NCBI RefSeq assembly: GCF_026213295.1
Contig: NC_079420.1
Span: 10,490,328 to 10,554,327, forward strand
DNA: 64,000 bases
Source: Gadus chalcogrammus
Taxonomy: Eukaryota; Chordata; Actinopteri; Gadiformes; Gadidae
Direction: 5' to 3'
In this document: in pieces, positions 1 to 11,350 of the stretch
Numbering within the stretch: the stretch's first letter is position 1
Layout: each line of letters opens with the position of its first letter
Translations under genes and position numbers: made by a program
The notes under the pieces: model-generated
Told to the model about the DNA's origin: nothing
Databases searched by the model: none
The model's input: only the letters and a program-made list of their open reading frames with translations

Positions 1-173
1 AACATGCAAAACACATACGAAGAAAGTGCACCCACACACACACACACACACTACAACAGACACACATACACACACAGATGCAGGGCAACACCACACACAC
101 ACACACACATAGGACAGACGCAGACGACACACACACATACACACACGCCGCGCACACACACCACAACACACAC

Positions 174-207
<34 letters not shown>

Positions 208-1144
208 CTATATTACTAGCCACACACAAAGTGCTATAGCAGACACACACACACACACACACACCATCACACACACACACGCATCAGGACATATGCACAC
301 AAAAAAAGCACCACGCATGCATGCAGACAAAACAAACATGCCCGGCACATACCACACAACACAAACAGTGCAGACCTACACACATATGCACACACACATC
401 ACACACACACATATGCACCCACGCACACGCACCATGCAGACCACCACACGAACATTGCAGACACATACACACACATGCACTCATGCACAGGCGCATAGTC
501 ACCGGACACACATTGCACACCACACAAAACATGCAGACACACACCACACGCTAAACACACATACAAAGAAACGTGCACACACACACACACACAGACACAA
601 CACAGACACACACACACACGCACACACAGATTGCAGGCAACACACACCACACACACAAACCCCACAGCAGCACACACACACACACACACACACACAACAC
701 ACGCACACACACATACAAGCACGACACAAAAACATGCCGACACAGCTCAACCACACACACACACATACACCACACCACGCCAGACATATGCACACACAAA
801 GCACACGCATGCATGCAGGACAAACACAAACATGCAGGCACATACACACACAACACAAACATGCAGACACACACATATGCACACACACACAACACACTAC
901 ACAATATGCACACGCACACGCACACATGCAGAGACACACGACATGCAGACCACTACACACACATGCACTCATGCACAGGCGCATGCCCGTGCACACAGCA
1001 ACCACACAAACATGCAGGACACGACACACCACGCAAACACACATACGAAGAAACGTGCACACACACACACACACACACACAACACAGACACACACAGACA
1101 CACACACACACACACACACACACATCGACATGCACGCAGGCAAC

Positions 1145-1195
<51 letters not shown>

Positions 1196-1380
1196 CCGAC
1201 ACGCACCAGACACCACACACCCACACACTACACACACCCACACCAACACACACACACACACAAACACCCACACACAACCACACCACACTCGCACCACACA
1301 CACACACACACACACAACACACCACACACACACCACACACACACACACACACCACAGGAGAAGGATCAACATCAGTATAA
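1..1380. repeat. Degenerate CA-rich satellite with higher-order structure
   Basis: Almost pure A/C sequence built from (CA)n runs broken by recurring non-CA words. The words recur in order: GACATATGCACAC near 291 and 784, CATGCACTCATGCACAGG near 474 and 961, GAAGAAACGTGCACAC near 566 and 1047. This gives a higher-order period of roughly 480-490 bp. Long open frames (Thr-His on +, Cys-Val on -) are by-products of the dinucleotide and are not genes. Confidence 0.85.
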
Positions 1381-1936
1381 GTAGATGTTGGCAGCAACGA
1401 GGCAGGAGGAGGCGAGAAGGCTGTCTCACCGGCCGGTCTCCGGGGGCTGCGCTGTCTCGAGGTTCCGGACACGGCTGCAGCCTCGTTTATTGCCACACGG
1501 AGCAAACAGGCAATCATTATCATCTTAAACTGACACATATATATAACGCAATAAATACAAAGCACGCAGAAATTAAACGCTCGTGAGCAAATCAATCCGC
1601 GCAATCCTGCTCGGTCTTCCAAACAAAGCAACAATAGGAAGCTAATTCCCCTCCCCACATGATGCTGAGGTAAACAGGAAAATTACCCGTCCCCGTCCCA
1701 TCCGGTACCAGTACCGTCACCATCCCGTGTCCACGTACGTCCCCGCGTACCGTCCCCGGCCGGATCAGACTCACAGGTCAGGGCGAGGATCACAGGCCAG
1801 GACGCAAAGGGACGCATGTGTCCAGGACATAGAAAGGGTCGCTGAGCTGCTGAGAGGGGACAAGAATTAAGAGAGAGGGAGAGGGAGAGAGAGGAAAGAG
1901 GGCGGAGGGAGAGAGAGGAGAGAGGGCGGAGGGAGA

Positions 1937-2007
<71 letters not shown>

Positions 2008-2359
2008 GGGGGGGGTTGGCCTAAGGTGTTACTGGTAGGAAAGAGGTACCATGAGTTCCAGCGAGGGTCTAAGCCCTGATGGGTCTAAACAAGGTACAGT
2101 AAGTATGTTCATAGTACCAAGGGCCAAGCACTAACATTGTTTCTCTGAAAGGTTAAACCCTTCCCTAGCCTCCTCATCAGGTAGGTAGGACTGGGGTCGT
2201 GACCTTTAGCCTTCAAAACTTCTGGATGGGTCGTGAATCACACCGTTCTGATGACACCGCAGCTCCTGGTAACCGACGGTGACGCCAATCACAACTCAGC
2301 CGACACACACAAACCCCCGCCAGATGTTACCTTTCAGATACAATACTACTGGGCCTCTT

Positions 2360-2361
<2 letters not shown>
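1381..2361. other. Non-coding stretch with (GA)n / poly-G tract
   Basis: No coding exon seen. A purine tract of GA/GGA repeats runs from about 1870 to 1996 and ends in a G run to about 2015. A fragment of a dispersed repeat containing GGTACAGTAAGTATGTTC lies around 2090-2170; related copies occur near 6560, 36715, 42225 and 53680. Confidence 0.6.
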
Positions 2362-2425
<64 letters not shown>

Positions 2426-2458
2426 AACGCTCTCTCTCTTCTCTCTCTCTTCCTCTCT

Positions 2459-2526
<68 letters not shown>
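2362..2526. repeat. (CT)n microsatellite
   Basis: About 165 bp of CT dinucleotides with a few interruptions (CCCTAACG, TTCC). The open frames across it are Leu-Ser or Arg-Glu repeats and are not genes. Confidence 0.95.
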
Positions 2527-2528
<2 letters not shown>

Positions 2529-2815
2529 CATGCAGCCTTATGTTTGCTTCAGTTTTCCCACCTGAATCCTTGCCCCTATAGGACTGCATGTGTAATCTGT
2601 TGACAGAGCCTTCTTGGATCATTATGCAATTTAATAAATAAAAAAATGGAGGTTAAAATAGCACTAACTCTGTGGTATTTGGGTATTTACATACACGTAA
2701 TATAAAATATATATAAATATATTTATGATTGAATATTTGAAAAATATGAAAATATTGTTACTTTTAAAATGAGAGGTGAAATTGTTTTGTTATCATATCA
2801 TTGTGTATTTATTAT

Positions 2816-3558
2816 ATTTATTCGGGCGCTAAACTTGCATTTGGGTTTATCCATTCAGTAGCGTACAGGTTGAACCGAAGCATAGCCGCCAGCAGGTGTC
2901 GCTGTGGGGCGCCGCCGACCCTCGCCGTCGACGACGCGTTGGGTGGCGCAAATACCCGTCGTTCGCTTCTGTTTGCAAAACTCTCAACATTCTCCGGTGA
3001 CACAACTGTGGTGGCGAGCGACAGACGCACACGGTGCCCGGACACGAACCACCGTTTCCAGACCCGTTGGACCCGGACCCCGTCTCCAGACCCGCTGGAC
3101 CCGAACCCCTGTATCCTGACCCGCTGCACCGGGCCGAACCCCCGGTCTCCGGACCCGACCCCCCGTCTCCAAACCGGTCTCCCTACTGACGCGCCTTCCG
3201 GTCGTGTAGCAGCTTGTTGGTTTTTTACCCGGATAACGTGGACGGCCCGACCGCCATGGAGCTGGGCGCCACATCCCCGCGGATGTAACCGAGCCGCGGA
3301 CTACTGCGAACCTCCTCCGACACAACAAAGCATTCCTAGTTTGTTTCACGGTCGTTGGAAAGACGGCGTCCGGCGTGAAGAGAGGCTCGGAGGTCGGGGA
3401 CTCCGGCCGGAGCACCGCGGCGCACCGCTTCTGGTACGAGCCCCGCTCTAAGAGCTCCTTCCCCGGGTACAGGGTCGACGGTGGGAGGGGGGAGCCAGGG
3501 ACCAGCGCTGGGCTCCAGAGCCGCCGTGTTGCGTGTCCGTGTTGCCACACAATTGGGT
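2816..3558. other. CpG- and GC-rich block with short tandem repeats
   Basis: AT-rich sequence gives way to a CpG-rich block. Between about 3053 and 3175 a unit of roughly 30-35 bp recurs, recognisable by CCAGACCCG followed by TGGACCCG. Open frames run on both strands (for example 2984-3652 minus), but none resembles a protein I know and the composition alone explains them. It could be a CpG island or a fragment of a GC-rich mobile element. I cannot decide between these. Confidence 0.4.
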
Positions 3559-4019
3559 AACAATGTGGTGATGTTGACTTCCCAATGCAGCGGATGGCTG
3601 GTAACGTGATACTGGGATTTTGCAATGTGCCGTTGTCCCATTCAGAGCCCAACGATCTCAGATTAGAACCGTGGAGCTCCGGGAGGCATGCGGCTCAGGA
3701 GGTAGAATGAGTTGGCTGGTATCCGGAAGGTTGCTAGTTCGATCCCTGCTCCTATCGGGCTGTCTGCCGCCTTGCATGGTTGACTCCGCCGTCGGTGTGT
3801 GAATATGTGCATGAATGGGTGAATGTGAGGCAGTGTTGTAAAGCGCTTTGAGTGGCACTGGTTAGAAAAGCGCTGTATAAACGCAGTCCGTTTACGATTT
3901 ACAATGTGGCAATGTTGACTTCCCAGCGCAGTGGTAGCGCTGGTAACGTGATACTGTGTGCTACTGGGGCTGGTCGTCCCATTCAGAGCACAATGCTTCC
4001 AGATTAGAACCGGGGAGCT
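3559..4019 (+). repeat. 120-bp direct repeat flanking a tRNA-derived SINE
   Basis: A segment starting AATGTGGTGATGTTGACTTC (about 3560-3680) is repeated with about 85-90% similarity at 3901-4018. Both copies contain GCTGGTAACGTGATACTG and CAGATTAGAACCG. The SINE sits exactly between them. Confidence 0.75.
3685..3900 (+). mobile_element. tRNA-derived SINE, copy 1
   Basis: The head has Pol III promoter-like boxes (GGCTCAGGAGGTAG, and AGTTCGATCCC near 3736). The body reads GACTCCGCCGTCGGTGTGTG and the tail AAGCGCTTTGAGTGGC ... GCTGTATAAACGCAGTCC. Four further copies lie near 28053, 36970, 43830 and 46436, all on the + strand. Confidence 0.75.
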
Positions 4020-6306
4020 TATAACCAACGAGCTGGCACAGGACTTACTGCGATGTTTCTGACGTTCAAAATACAACGTCTGTCGTTGTATGTGTCGTGG
4101 CGATTCTCATGTCCAGGGACGAAATATGCAATACAGACCATAACTAGCGACTACGTACTAAAATACTGGTTCCGTACCATTAGGACTTCCTTTTCCCCCG
4201 AATATCCGAACTCTTTAAACCCCACAGTCTCAACACAAACGTCTGGTTTCTCCGTTAAAAGCCTTTTCGGTTCATAGTTTTGTAACTCAACCTGTCTGAA
4301 CCATATGTGAGTAGTGCGTTTTCTGCGTGTCTCACCCAGGTGTGTGAGTAATGGGTGGAGTACGCAGTGACGCGCACACGCAGTATGCAACCATTCATGC
4401 AGGATTCATTCAACCATTCACGTCGGATGAAACCATTCATGCCGTGTTCCTGGTTTATGAGACGCCCCTTATGCTGTAACGCAATTCGTCTCTGTTTACG
4501 CCACACAGTGCGCAGGAAGCACCTCCTCCTCGCTTCCTGTGCGGCGTGCACTCTAGTATGGGTATAGTGTGAAGGCCCTTTCTCCTGTGAACGTGAGAAC
4601 TACCGGTTGACCCTTCACAGAGAGAGAGACCCCTACCTGGAGTCCCCCACACCTGATGCCTGTGCTATGCCCGGCAGGTTTCCTGTTTGACCGCAGGTGG
4701 GGTTGTATGTGGGTCGTGGACTGGTTCCCTTGGTGAGGGTCTGGGTGGGTGGGTTCAGTAACCTGACCCCCCTCCCCGTTGAAGCAGCTGTAGCTGCACA
4801 GCTCTGGCAAAGAGAGCAGCATCAGATCGGATAGTGTGTGTGTGTGTGTGTTCGGTCCACGGTTCTTCTGGGTGTGTGCTCAAGCTTGTACGTTGGCATG
4901 TCTGTGTGTGTCTGTGGTTCTTCTCCGTGTGTGGTGGTTCTGGGTATGCACTCCAAGCTTGTACGTTGGTGTGTGTGTGTGTCTGTAAATGGATCTGTTT
5001 TGGTCTGCTAAGAGTTGATACGCAGCGAGCCACACCAACTTGTAGAGCAGGGGGTTGGGTTTGTGTCAGACCCCCTAAACTGTAGATGTTGTTGTGTTTG
5101 ATGCTTTGGGGGGCGGCGCCATTTTGTGAATAGGTTTGAATATTGTTGTTTCATGTGGTGCGTACTGGGGGCAAGGAGTACGGGGGTAATGATGACCTGA
5201 CCGCCAGTGAGGGGACAGTTGGCTGAAGGTTAATTTGTCACTTCTCAGCTCGCAGCAGCTGCTCAGTCGCAGGTTGGACTCTGGTCTAAACATAGCAGTG
5301 AATACAAACAGCTTCCTTCCACTACCAACGGCGCCCCCCCCCCCCCTCCAAAATAACCAAACAACACTATACCCAGGCATCCACTCTCCTAAACGCACAC
5401 CCAGACAGTATTGGCCTTTGTACAACCCTTTGGATCTCTGGTCGTTCCTAAGGGGGGTGTGGGGTGGAGATGTTCCGATGCAATCTCTCCCTTCCCGATT
5501 CCTGAACTTGAGTATCGGCCGATACCGAGTGTATATACCGTTAGAGAATCTAGCATTGTAACTACTAATACCACTTGTTCTTATTGAAGGGTTCTCTTAA
5601 GATGACAGCAATGTACAGTCGGTTCACCTACTGTTGATCCGATGGCATGGGATCGGCGCATAGACTTGCGTACTCGCCGGTACAGATACTCTAGTGTTTC
5701 CTGCGTGTGTTTGGCCCTGATGTGGAAACATTTTCGTACCTTTTTCCATTTCCCACCGTTGGATCAGAGCAGCTGTGTTTGGAGTGTCACCGTGTCCCTC
5801 GATCCCTCAGCAGATATCTGGGTCGCGTTCCTCCCTGACCTCAGCGTCTGAAACAGGTGACGGCTCGGAGTCAGTGCGGTGTTTTCCCGGGACATTTGGC
5901 CCGTTTTGGGGGTGCTTATCAGTCGGTATGTCCGGTCTATTTGTGGAGGAGGAGAAGGCCAGACGCAGCTCTTAACACCACCGAGTTGTCTCTCGGACAA
6001 GCCTGACTTCACCTTGGATGTTCCAGCACAGCTCTGGTTTTGAGGAAGGCTAATAATTACTCCGCTAGTTAGTTAGGAGGTTTCAAAAACCGCATGTTAA
6101 GGCTGCTAGGTATGTGGCCTTTACTGGAGAGAACCTCCCCTGGTGTGACTCAACCGGGACAGCGTATGCAAATCACTGCTCCAGCAACAATGGGTTTGGA
6201 TTTGTCTTCCTTCAGTCACTGGCCAGGTTCATTCTGGGCCAAGTTCTGCTTAAATACCCAGAAACTGTGTTGGTGCTCACAATGTTCCTCATAAGATCGA
6301 TCTAAA

Positions 6307-6308
<2 letters not shown>
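4020..6308. other. Presumed celf2 intron, no coding signal seen
   Basis: No recognisable exon. A GT-rich segment of about 90 bp is duplicated near 4834-4980 (both copies contain CAAGCTTGTACGTTGG). A TATCGGCCGATACC motif near 5512 resembles a decayed hAT terminus. Open frames are short and unconserved in appearance. Confidence 0.5.
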
Positions 6309-6384
<76 letters not shown>

Positions 6385-6500
6385 TGTGTGGTGTGTGTGT
6401 NNNNNNNNNNNNNNNNNNNNNNNNNNNNNNNNNNNNNNNNNNNNNNNNNNNNNNNNNNNNNNNNNNNNNNNNNNNNNNNNNNNNNNNNNNNNNNNNNNNN
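6309..6500. repeat. (GT)n microsatellite running into a 100-base assembly gap
   Basis: About 92 bp of GT repeat is followed by exactly 100 N (6401-6500), the usual placeholder for a gap of unknown size. The repeat probably caused the assembly break. Confidence 0.95.
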
Positions 6501-6688
6501 AAGACGAACCATAATACATCACTGTTGTACAGTAACTGTTGGTACATACTAGCCAAATGCCAAGCAATAACAATCACTAGGTTAACCATTCCCGTATACA
6601 ACAGAGATGGCTAGGATAGATGCTTCACCATGCTAAGGACTGTTTTAAGTTTCAGGACGTACGACATTCGAGTTGAACCACCGTTAAA

Positions 6689-7221
6689 TAGGGTGGGAAT
6701 CTCTTGGCAACTCGCGATTCGATTACGATTATGAGGTCAACGATTGGATTCCATAACGATTATCGATGCCTCTCGATGGAAAAAAATTTAGATTTCAATG
6801 CGTGATTTTTATATATATATAATATATATATATATATGAAAATCACGCATTGAAATGTACAATTTTTTTATCATTAAAGACATCAACAGATGAATTAATT
6901 TATCTAATATTTTATTAGAGAAAAGCGTTTTGTCACAAATATGACTTCCTATGAACAATGCAATAATCCATGCAAGTAAAAAAAAATAGGTTTCAGTTTT
7001 CTTTCTTTCTAATCTTGACAAATCAGATTGGCCAATACACACTGAAGATAAGTTAAATCATTTTAAAATTACTAAAATTATCCCTCTCTGGCGAACAGAA
7101 AGTTGCAGCAGGCGAATAAATTATTATTATTTTTTTTATTCCGATTATTAATTTATCTCGGACGGAATCTTTCTAGAGAGAATCGTGATGCATCGAAGAA
7201 TCGATTATTTTCCCAACCCTA
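6689..7221. mobile_element. hAT-type miniature element
   Basis: The left end TAGGGTGGGAA and the right end TTCCCAACCCTA form inverted termini. The flanking 8-mers CCGTTAAA (6681-6688) and GCGTTGAA (7222-7229) match at 6 of 8 positions, as expected of an aged hAT target duplication. The interior holds a strong hairpin (about 6795-6858): TTCAATGCGTGATTTT and its complement enclose a TA-rich loop. No transposase frame remains. The element ends 70 bp before the celf2 terminal exon. Confidence 0.7.
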
Positions 7222-7291
7222 GCGTTGAACCCGGTAGAGCACAACGACTTTATAAAGAGCGTAACACGCCTCCCTCCTCTTCCTCCTACAG

Positions 7292-7417
7292 GCTTCGTCA
7301 GCTACGACAACCCTGTGTCCGCGCAGGCCGCCATCCAGGCCATGAACGGCTTCCAGATCGGCATGAAGACTGAAGGTTCAACTGAAGCGCTCCAAGAACG
7401 ACAGCAAGCCCTACTGA
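7292..7417 (+). CDS. celf2: CELF2 (CUG-BP/ETR-3-like RNA-binding protein), terminal coding exon, frameshifted
   Basis: CELF proteins bind GU-rich RNA and control alternative splicing, stability and translation. The exon follows a TCCTCCTACAG acceptor; the first Gly codon is split across the junction. It encodes [20 protein letters not shown] then QIGMK, the end of RRM3 that is almost invariant in CELF1 and CELF2. After MK the family reads [20 protein letters not shown]. Here a single A (7369) stands where a codon should be, so the open frame drifts off. The expected [15 protein letters not shown] with TGA at 7415-7417 is fully present in the next frame, so a 2-base loss or sequence error at 7369 is likely. 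Upstream exons lie outside the window. celf2 is preferred over celf1 only because of the neighbours dhtkd1, camk1d and ucma. Confidence 0.85.
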
Positions 7418-10400
7418 TCCCCCCCCTCCCCCTTTACCAACCCCCCCCCCCCCTGCTTCCCCGTTAGCACTGCTAGGGTAAGTGCACCGACCACCCGGGC
7501 CCCCAGCGGCAGAGGCAGCGAGGCGGACGGGGGGGGAGGGGGGCGGGCTCGTCTTTCTAAGTCTATTCTACTTTCTTTTTTTTATGGTTGCCAATTCCAT
7601 GTGCCATTTTTGAAACGGTACCTTGTACAACATTGAGTTCCTCCATGTTTTTCTTTATTTTTTGGATTGTTTCTCAAAGTGTTTTAATTTAAGTGGATAT
7701 TTATGACGGTCGCTGGTTTTTCAAAAGGCACGCGTTTGTGTCTTTTTTTTTGTAGTTTTAAAAGATTTACAGTTTTGACATTTTATTGCCATCACATTTC
7801 ATCGCCTGCAGGGGGCGCTAGAGGGAAGGCGTGGCCCAGTGTTTAGCCTCCCTGTGTGTGGAAACCCCGTCATTGCTACCACCTTAGCTCGTTAGCCCAG
7901 CTCTGCTCTTGTCTGTCTCGCTAATGTCTCTGTAGCCACGCCCTGTTCAGTTAGGCCGCCTCCTCTTCCTTACAATTTCTTCCAATCATTCCACACACAC
8001 ACACACACAGACACAGACAGACACACAGACACAGACACACACACACACACACACACGGAGGGCGGGTCCAGGCTGATCTCTTGGTGCCAACGATATTATT
8101 TGCATGGGGAGGGAGAGGGGGGCTTCTATCATATGCGTTGGTGTTTTCGCTTCTTTTGAATATCCGTGTTGTCTGTTCGTCAAGGGCTGAGGTCACGGTG
8201 GGACACCCGACTCCTCCCTGTCGTCTGTTTGTAAGCTGTGAGTCATTGCTCTATGGTTCCTGTGCTGTGGCCCTAACTTCTCTCCCTCTCTGTCTCCTTC
8301 CTCTCGCTCTCTCTCTCGCTCTCTCTCTCTCTGTTCCTTCTGTCGTCTCTATCTTTTATGTTTTTCCTCCCTTTTAGAACAACTCTCCATGCCTGTTTGC
8401 CCATTAGCCTAGCATGCCTCCATGGTGTTGAACAGCCAAACCCTGGCCTCATCATCCCCATTGTCTGTGGTGTCTCTCTCTTAAAGCCCGCCGACCAGTA
8501 CCTGGCCACCCTGACCCCCTGACCCTATAGCTCAGTCTGATTTCTGCATGTATTGCATTTCTTTTGTTTTTCTTAAAAATGTGACGGGTGGTAGGGTGAT
8601 GAAGAAATCAATGTGAAAACGTACCTACTCTCAATTCATTTAAGAGATTTCTTTTTTGTAAATGTTTAAAAGCCTGTGGGATTTCGTTATTTTTTCTTTT
8701 TCTTTTTGTTTTAAGAAATTAGCTTGGTTTTGATGTTGCTTTCAGTTTACCTCTCAGTAAAGTTAACTTGAAAGTTGAATACAGGGACTGGCACGAAGCT
8801 GTGCTTTGGTGCCATTAGCAATTTTGGCTTCTAAAACGAATGACCACTTTCCAACCCTTTGGAAGGTCAGACAGGGCCCTCAGTGCTCTTTGATGGTTTC
8901 TAAATTTTGCGGGCAGTGTAAAGATTTCCACTAAGGCTGTTAAGATAAAATGTAATTTTTATTTTTTTTTGCTTTACATTTATTAAAAGAAAATCCAGTG
9001 CATTTGCTTTCTCCTCTTTCAGAGCTATCGATGGCACAATAAAAAGGTCCATTTGCTCTGGTGGGAGAAATGGCGACCTACACATGAGTCAACTTTTTTA
9101 GAACTGATTCACAAATAGACAATCTGTGGTTTAAATGCACACTTAGATTACCTATATTTATACCATTGAATCTAGAGAAGTTTAACTAACAGGAACCCAG
9201 ACCAACGCGGGTTTCTGTCATCCGTGACCGCGTTCTTCAGTTCATGAAGTTTTTAAAGAGGACGAAATTAGTTTGCTCGAATCCAAACAGCCTTCTGAGT
9301 GTCGTTTCTTAGTAGAGCAACGCTCGAGTTTGGGTGACAAAAGAATCCTCTGCATTCATTTTCTATTTCGCCCTCTTAGGGGGGGGGAAATAACTTATAC
9401 TTGGTATGGAAGGGTCCCAACTCAACATGTCGTTTTTTTTCCCCATTCATTAAAAAAAGGTCACATTTTGTGTAAAATTTCTGTGGTACGTCTTGACAAG
9501 TTTCGGTGAATATCCTTGTTCATTTCATTTTTAATTGATGTTACCTTTTTTGATTTGGTGTGGATGTTTCACATTTAAGATGATTTAATATGTAATACAG
9601 ATGCCAGACATATTTTACAAGTGCCCATGTATCATTGTTTATTCTTTCTTCGTAATTTCTCGTGATGGTACCCAAATTTAACTCTCACCGTAACACGACA
9701 CGTTCACACACACATTGCTGGATAGACGCAGTACGCTTTATAACGCACCACCACCCATGGGAGCCCCTGAACCACGCCTCAGACACGAGGCCCCCCCCGC
9801 GGCCCTCTGCACATTTTTATATAAACACGCCCGACGTTGTCCGTTCTAAAGTGGCACGCTCTTTACGTTAATTCAGTTTGGTTTTCCCGGCAGCAGCACC
9901 CAGAGTCAAAGAATCGCACCACGGTCACCGGAACACTTTGGTTCACGAATGCATTCCATTTTAACACAAGGTTTACAAAGTAAAAGTCTTTATTAGGGTA
10001 GACGTGTCGGGCTGACCCTGGTAATTACAGCTGCACCACAATCGCCCACGAAGGGTTTCCAAATACCGCGAGCACCCCGGCCGCCGCGGCACTAGGAGAA
10101 AACAATTGTCGACTCAGGGTTTTTCTGTGTGTACCGATGTCACACCGATGGGATTAAAATACTAAATGCACAATTGTAATCATCTGACACGTTCTTCTGT
10201 TCTATCGTTTTTTTCTTTTCTTAGTTATTTAAAAATGATCCAAGATGGTACCAACATTTTTAATGTTTTTTCGTTCGGAGCATCGCCAGAGTTAAGCACA
10301 AACATGGGAGAATCTTCCATTTCACTGTCGTATGGGCGGTGTGTCCCAGTTAAAAAAAATACAACGGTACCACGGATTTCACTTTTGAATATGGGTTTGT

Positions 10401-11350
10401 GCTTTTTGCAGCGTGGTTTTCTATCCAAATGCAATACAATACTCAAAGTGCCATATGTGTCTAAAAACTGCCTACACATTCTATTAGGCCTTGGTTGGAG
10501 AGTTCGCAGTTTGACTTCTGAAGTCTGTTTATGCCAGTGTTATGAAGACTTGGTCCCAAGCTTGTGTTTTTGAGTTATTGATAAATGTGTATTGTGATGT
10601 ACTACCCTTTTTTTTGAATGATTTTTGGTCAAAACGTATGTACATTCACAATAAACTACCCTAAACGTCTAACTGTCAAACCTTGTTGTGGGTGTAAAGA
10701 AAAGACAAAAAAACATTGTGCTGTTAACACTTCACCAAGCGGCCACTGAACCAAAGCCGCCCTCGTTGAGACGTAAAGAGGGTTTGGTTGGGTGGTCTGC
10801 GCTGGTGAAGTGCTGCCAGTACTGATACATGAACACAGTGTATTTACCACATCGTAAAGGTCAAAGGTCGAGACTCTTCAGGGGCTTCCATTGCAAACTG
10901 TCATCTCTGGACCCTTCCACCCACGTTGTGTTCCTGTCTTCATTCAAAGTGCTTTTCTTTCTATAGTAGTACAGTAGGTTTGCATCTATCGATATTGTCT
11001 GGTCCAAGGAAGTAAAAAAACAAAACAAAAAAACTAGCTTGCCCTGTTTAATTTCTTTTGTTCCGATATAGTCGTTAGGATTCTCATGGTTCACCAACAA
11101 GTTTCATAGGTGTTGTCTTGATAAAAGCCAAAAAGTGGGTGCATCTTGATGTGATCTGTACACATAAACTTTGTTTTATCAACTTTTTTCAAATGGCTCG
11201 ATTAAAGAAAAAAGAAAAAAACAAACACAAAAAAGAAAAAAAACACGACAAAATGACAAATAGGATTTCCAATTTCTAATACTGGTTGTTCATATGTATT
11301 TTGTACCAGTGAAGCTTTTATATTGGAAATTAAAGGAAAAAAAACTATCT
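7418..11350 (+). other. celf2: Presumed 3'UTR of celf2
   Basis: AT-rich, T-rich sequence with no coding exon, continuing directly from the stop. Candidate poly(A) signals are AATAAA at 9038, AATAAA at 10650 and ATTAAA at 11329. Very long 3'UTRs are usual for CELF2. It holds a short CA/GA tract at 7994-8056 and a CT tract near 8280-8335. The 135-aa open frame at 10166-10573 is not supported by any recognisable protein. Confidence 0.6.

Noticed and set aside
293..1384. 363-codon open frame on + with Thr-His repeats, and Cys-Val frames on -
   Set aside because: Produced by degenerate (CA)n sequence; every frame of such DNA stays open.
3336..3652. Possible coding exon in the GC-rich block near 3.4 kb
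   Set aside because: Frames open on both strands with no family resemblance and no convincing splice-bounded exon.
10166..10573. 135-codon open frame in the celf2 3'UTR
   Set aside because: AT-rich UTR sequence with ordinary chance openness and no recognisable domain.
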